Below are positions 6,325 to 8,719 of a stretch of DNA of 8,719 nucleotides, one piece after another; the first letter of the stretch is position 1, and each line of letters begins with the position of its first letter. Under the pieces are notes generated by a model, which was not told where the DNA came from, did no database searches, and was given only the letters and a program-made list of their open reading frames with translations. The position numbers and the translations under genes were made by a program. The DNA is from 66-474 sp035277545 (GTDB lineage Bacteria > Pseudomonadota > Gammaproteobacteria > Xanthomonadales > Rhodanobacteraceae), in assembly GCA_035277545.1 (NCBI GenBank), contig DATEKI010000005.1:1-8719 (forward strand), in the 5' to 3' direction.

Positions 6325-6927
6325 ATGTCACGTCGCGTCCTGTTTCTTTCCGTGGTAGGTGCAGTAGCCTTGGGTGGCTGCGCCACGATTCCGCAACCGC
6401 TGCAAGGCAACTATGCGCCCGTTTCGCTCGAATCGGCCCGCAGTGGCACGACCGCGGCACCCGTGCGATGGGGCGGCCAGATCATCCAGACCGAGCCGCG
6501 CGAACAGCAGACGTGTTTCTACGTGCTGGCCGAGCCGCTGGATTCGCAGGCCCGGCCAGACCGCAGCGGCAGCGAACAGGGCCTCGGCCGCTTCGTTGCG
6601 TGCAAACAGGGTTTCTATGATCCCGAGGTGTTTGCCAAGGGCCGCGAGATCACCGTGACCGGTACGCTCGACGGCACCGTCCAGCACAAGATCGGCGAAT
6701 ACGATTACACCTACCCGCGCGTCGCGGCCAACACAATCTACCTGTGGCCCAAGCGGCCGATCTACGTGCAGCGCCCGGACCCGTGGGGTCCATGGGGACC
6801 CTGCGATCCGTTCTGGTCGGGCTGGGGTTGCGGCTGGGGTTACGGGCCGTGGGGCTACGCCTACCCACCGCGCGTGATCGTGGTGCCGCGTCCGGCGCCG
6901 CCGCCACCGCCGCCGAAGAAAGGCTGA
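6325..6927 (+). CDS. Slp-family outer-membrane lipoprotein
   Basis: The 200-residue precursor has a lipoprotein signal peptide ending in the lipobox LGGC with Cys19 as the lipidated residue. Ala at +2 favours outer-membrane sorting. The Slp (starvation-inducible lipoprotein) domain follows: RWGGQI (48-53), VLAEPLDS (67-74), GLGRFVA (86-92), GFYDPEVFAKGREITVTG (96-113), and YPRVAANTIYLW (130-141). After it comes an unusual tail rich in Trp, Gly, Pro and Tyr (152-181), then a proline run and KKG. Four cysteines (64, 93, 160, 169) besides Cys19 could form disulfides in the periplasm. The ATG at 6325 has a perfect GGAGG (6314-6318) at 6-base spacing. It starts 34 bases after tgpA with no terminator between, so cotranscription is possible. 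Slp function is not well defined; E. coli Slp is induced by starvation and acid. Confidence 0.9.
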   Translation: MSRRVLFLSVVGAVALGGCATIPQPLQGNYAPVSLESARSGTTAAPVRWGGQIIQTEPREQQTCFYVLAEPLDSQARPDRSGSEQGLGRFVACKQGFYDPEVFAKGREITVTGTLDGTVQHKIGEYDYTYPRVAANTIYLWPKRPIYVQRPDPWGPWGPCDPFWSGWGCGWGYGPWGYAYPPRVIVVPRPAPPPPPPKKG

Positions 6928-6942
6928 ACGCCGTCCATCGGA

Positions 6943-6968
6943 AAGACGCCCGCGCAAGCGGGCGTCTT
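6943..6968. terminator. Shared hairpin between convergent genes
   Basis: AAGACGCCCGC (6943-6953), loop GCAA (6954-6957) and GCGGGCGTCTT (6958-6968) form a perfect 11-bp stem closed by a GNRA tetraloop. It lies 15 bases after the lipoprotein stop (plus) and 4 bases beyond the HIT stop (minus), so it can serve both converging transcripts. The terminal A-T pairs give only a short U-run on either strand, so it may be a weak intrinsic terminator or an RNA 3'-end stabiliser. Confidence 0.75.
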
Positions 6969-6972
6969 CGCA

Positions 6973-7320
6973 TCAGGACATGCGTTCCGGCATTTGCCTG
7001 CCCGCCAGCAAATGCACGTGCAGGTAGAACACCGTCTGGCCGCCGCCACGGTTGCAGTTGACCACGCAGCGATAGCCGGTCTCCGCAAATCCTTCGCGCT
7101 TGGCATAGGCGGACGCCGCCAGCAGCAACTTGCCGAGCAGCGCGGCATCGGCTTCGTCGCAATCGTTCAAAGTGGCGAACGATTTCCGCTTCGGGATGAA
7201 GAGCACGTGCACCGGCGCCTGCGGATGGATGTCGCGGAACGCCAGGACGTCGTCGTCTTCGTACACGATGTCGGCGGGAATCTCGCGACGGATGATCCTG
7301 TCGAAGATGGTGTCGGTCAC
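6973..7320 (-). CDS. hinT: HinT-like HIT-family protein with altered triad
   Basis: The 115-residue protein matches bacterial HinT, a cytoplasmic dimeric purine nucleoside phosphoramidase, along its length: TIFDRIIRREIPADIVYEDD at the N-terminus, FRDIHPQAPVHVL (28-40, with His38 equal to the supporting His), GYRCVVNCN (82-90) and GGGQTVF. The HIT motif, normally HxHxHxx, reads YLHVHLL (99-105). The first His is Tyr99 (TAC), while the expected nucleophile His101 and His103 remain. The C-terminus ends soon after (115 against 119 residues in E. coli). The start is GTG at 7320, overlapping the acetyltransferase stop (GTGA), with AAGGAG placed correctly upstream. It is the last gene of the ybaB-recR-GNAT unit. 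Family certain; activity with the altered triad is not known. Confidence 0.93.
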   Translation of the reverse strand: MTDTIFDRIIRREIPADIVYEDDDVLAFRDIHPQAPVHVLFIPKRKSFATLNDCDEADAALLGKLLLAASAYAKREGFAETGYRCVVNCNRGGGQTVFYLHVHLLAGRQMPERMS

Positions 7321-7751
7321 GCCTGTTCTCCTTTCCGGATGCGCAACAGCATGCCGTGCGCAGCCGGCGCCGTCAGCTTGAACCCGAATTGCTCGTAGAG
7401 CCGATGGGCGGTGCCGTCGGCGATCAATCCCACCATGGTGCGCGGTTGCGCGCGCGCATGCACCTGTTCCATGAGTGCCGCCATGATCCGCCGGCCCAAC
7501 CCGCGTCTTTGCCAGGCTGGCGCAACCGCGATGTCGACCACGAACAGGAACAGGCCACCATCGCCGACCACGCGTCCCATGCCGATCAATTCACGACCGA
7601 TACGCACGCACACCGAGCACCAGCTCGCCGGCAGGCCGGTCGCCGCGCCTTCCCCACTCATCGCACTGAGCCCCGCGGCGGTACGCAAGGCGAGGTATTC
7701 GCCGGCAACCGGAATCTCCAGGCTCAACACGGGTTCGTCACTGGTGTTCAC
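7317..7751 (-). CDS. GNAT-family N-acetyltransferase
   Basis: The 144-residue cytoplasmic protein has the GNAT fold, which transfers acetyl from acetyl-CoA to an amine. Motif A is plain: FVVDIAVAPAWQRRGLGRRI (70-89), with the QRRGLG phosphate-binding loop. Motif B is LYEQFGFKLTAP (118-129). GMGRVVGDGGLFLF (57-70) and SGEGAATGLPAS are typical of a small single-domain branch whose substrates are mostly unknown. The GTG start at 7751 has AGGGG 6 bases upstream, partly within the recR stop region (recR ends at 7761). Its stop overlaps the HIT start. This packing places it firmly in the ybaB-recR transcript. The acceptor substrate cannot be told from sequence. Confidence 0.9.
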   Translation of the reverse strand: MNTSDEPVLSLEIPVAGEYLALRTAAGLSAMSGEGAATGLPASWCSVCVRIGRELIGMGRVVGDGGLFLFVVDIAVAPAWQRRGLGRRIMAALMEQVHARAQPRTMVGLIADGTAHRLYEQFGFKLTAPAAHGMLLRIRKGEQA

Positions 7752-7760
7752 TGCGACCCC

Positions 7761-8363
7761 TCATTCCACCACCTGACGACTGCCGAAGGCATGCGCCAGG
7801 GTGCCGCGATCGACATATTCCAGCTCGCCACCCAACGGGACGCCATGCGCCAGCCGCGTGGCACGCACGCCAGCCGCGCGCGCGAGCTGGCCGAGCCAGT
7901 GCGCAGTCACCTCGCCTTCGACGGTGGGATTGGTCGCGATCACCAGTTCACGCACCTCGCCTTCGGCAAGCCTGCGCGTCAGCAACTCGACGCCAAGTTC
8001 CGACGGACCCAGGCCATCCAGCGGCGACAAGCGTCCCATCAGCACGAAGTAACGACCCCGATAGCCGGTGGCCTGCTCGATGGCCAGCAAGTCGGCTGGT
8101 GTTTCCACCGCGCACAACAGCGCGGCATCGCGCGAAGCGTTCGCGCAAATCGGGCACAAATCCGATTCACTGAAATTCCGGCACGACCTGCAATGGCCGA
8201 TGCGCTGCATCGCCTGCTGCAGCACGCCGGACAGACGCACGCCGCCCTCGCGGTCGCGCTCGAGCAAATGGAACGCCATGCGCTGCGCACCCTTGGCACC
8301 CACGCCAGGCAGGCAGCGCAGCGCTTCGATCAGCTCGGCAAGGAGATTGGAATCGCCGGCCAT
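7761..8363 (-). CDS. recR: Recombination mediator RecR
   Basis: RecR (200 residues) is the cytoplasmic ring-forming partner of RecO (and RecF) that helps load RecA on SSB-coated single-stranded DNA in gap repair. Seen in order: a helix-hairpin-helix region with LPGVGAKGAQRMAFHLL (18-34), a Cys4 zinc finger (Cys58, Cys61, Cys70, Cys73, in CRSC and CPIC), then the Toprim domain with CAVETPADLLAIE (84-96), YFVLMGRLSPLDGLGP (105-120) and ATNPTVEGE (143-151). The C-terminal ARGVPLGGELEYVD-type block reads LAHGVPLGGELEYVD (171-185). The length is full. ATG 8363 follows the ybaB stop by 4 bases with only weak ribosome-binding sequence, suggesting translational coupling. Confidence 0.97.
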   Translation of the reverse strand: MAGDSNLLAELIEALRCLPGVGAKGAQRMAFHLLERDREGGVRLSGVLQQAMQRIGHCRSCRNFSESDLCPICANASRDAALLCAVETPADLLAIEQATGYRGRYFVLMGRLSPLDGLGPSELGVELLTRRLAEGEVRELVIATNPTVEGEVTAHWLGQLARAAGVRATRLAHGVPLGGELEYVDRGTLAHAFGSRQVVE

Positions 8364-8367
8364 GCGA

Positions 8368-8691
8368 TCAGAATGGAAGCTTGAAACCAGGCGGCAAATT
8401 CATCCCCGAGCCGACGCTGCCGAGTTTCTGCTGGCTGGCCTCCGCGACCTTGTTGACCGCGTCGTTCACCGCGGCCGCGACCATGTCTTCGGCCATTTCC
8501 GGATCGTCCGCCATCATCTTGCGGTCGATGCGCACGCGGCGCACTTCGTGGCGACCGGTCATCGTGACTTCCACCATACCGCCGCCGGCGCTGCCGGTGA
8601 CTTCCAGTTTCGCGATTTCTTCCTGCGCGCGCTTCAGGTTCTCCTGCATCTGCTGCGCCTGTTGCATCAATTGTCCGATTTGTCCTTTCAT
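8368..8691 (-). CDS. ybaB: YbaB/EbfC nucleoid-associated protein
   Basis: The 107-residue protein is a YbaB/EbfC-family DNA-binding protein, a small dimer associated with the nucleoid. Visible features: the N-terminal amphipathic helix MKGQIGQLMQQAQQMQENL, the central VTGSAGGGMVEVTMTG strand block (31-46), the EVRRVRID strand (49-56), a helix with EDMVAAAVNDAVNKV (about 68-82), and the glycine- and proline-rich end with LPPGFKLPF. The length is normal. The ATG at 8691 is preceded by GCAGGCAGGCAGGC, a short tandem repeat that supplies AGG-type ribosome-binding sequence. The usual order dnaX-ybaB-recR suggests that dnaX lies just past the window edge; the last 28 bases are too few to show it. 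Confidence 0.96.
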   Translation of the reverse strand: MKGQIGQLMQQAQQMQENLKRAQEEIAKLEVTGSAGGGMVEVTMTGRHEVRRVRIDRKMMADDPEMAEDMVAAAVNDAVNKVAEASQQKLGSVGSGMNLPPGFKLPF

Positions 8692-8705
8692 GCCTGCCTG
8701 CCTGC
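8691..8705. repeat. Short TGCC tandem repeat over the ybaB start and ribosome-binding site
   Basis: Plus-strand TGCC occurs three times in a row plus a partial TGC (8691-8705). On the minus strand this reads GCAGGCAGGCAGGCA just before and into the ybaB ATG, so the repeat forms the ribosome-binding region. With under four units it may be simple chance or an opportunistic RBS; copy-number change would shift the AGG-to-ATG spacing. Confidence 0.6.
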
Positions 8706-8719
8706 GGGTCGAATGCTGT

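Noticed and set aside
1..8719. Mobile elements, CRISPR arrays, tRNA or rRNA genes, toxin-antitoxin or phage-defence genes
   Set aside because: None was seen. Gene content, codon character and order are uniform and housekeeping throughout, and no transposase-like frame or spaced direct repeat was found by eye.

Overview
This is a GC-rich chromosomal segment that looks like a gammaproteobacterium of the order Lysobacterales (Xanthomonadales), most likely Rhodanobacteraceae/Lysobacteraceae. That placement is inferred from protein resemblance, strong third-position GC, and a gene order (yceF diverging from yceD-rpmF-fabH; ybaB-recR; moxR-DUF58-tgpA) shared with E. coli and Pseudomonas-type genomes. 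Coding density is very high. The largest gap is about 110 bases, and no tRNA, rRNA, CRISPR array, insertion sequence or phage gene was seen.

Layout. (1) Positions 1-1137, minus strand: yceD-rpmF, then a Rho-independent terminator, then the 5' part of fabH, which runs off the window. It is driven by a convincing sigma70 promoter at 1147-1175 that sits almost on top of the yceD start codon, so the mRNA should be leaderless or nearly so. A perfect 7-bp inverted repeat overlaps its -10 box. (2) Positions 1251-2296, plus strand: a divergent pair made of a small unrecognised membrane-anchored helical protein (TTG start) and yceF (Maf-type nucleotide pyrophosphatase), overlapping by ATGA. (3) Positions 2368-6927, plus strand: moxR, a DUF58 protein and a tgpA-like membrane transglutaminase, tightly spaced, followed 34 bases later by an Slp-family outer-membrane lipoprotein. 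(4) Positions 6973-8691, minus strand: ybaB, recR, a GNAT acetyltransferase and a hinT-like HIT protein, in that transcriptional order, with gaps or overlaps of a few bases. Groups 3 and 4 converge on a GNRA-tetraloop hairpin at 6943-6968.

How the genes work together. Group 1 joins ribosome assembly (YceD, L32) to the start of fatty-acid synthesis (FabH). Group 3 is the MoxR AAA+ chaperone / DUF58 / transglutaminase envelope module. Group 4 pairs the nucleoid protein YbaB with the recombination mediator RecR, with two small enzymes attached downstream.

Most of the window is ordinary conserved housekeeping sequence, and I do not see a wholly new system. The points most worth a second look are the leaderless yceD promoter with its overlapping dyad, the terminator between rpmF and fabH with no plsX and no visible fabH promoter, the HIT protein with Tyr in place of the first triad His, and the uncharacterised membrane protein inserted between yceD and yceF.
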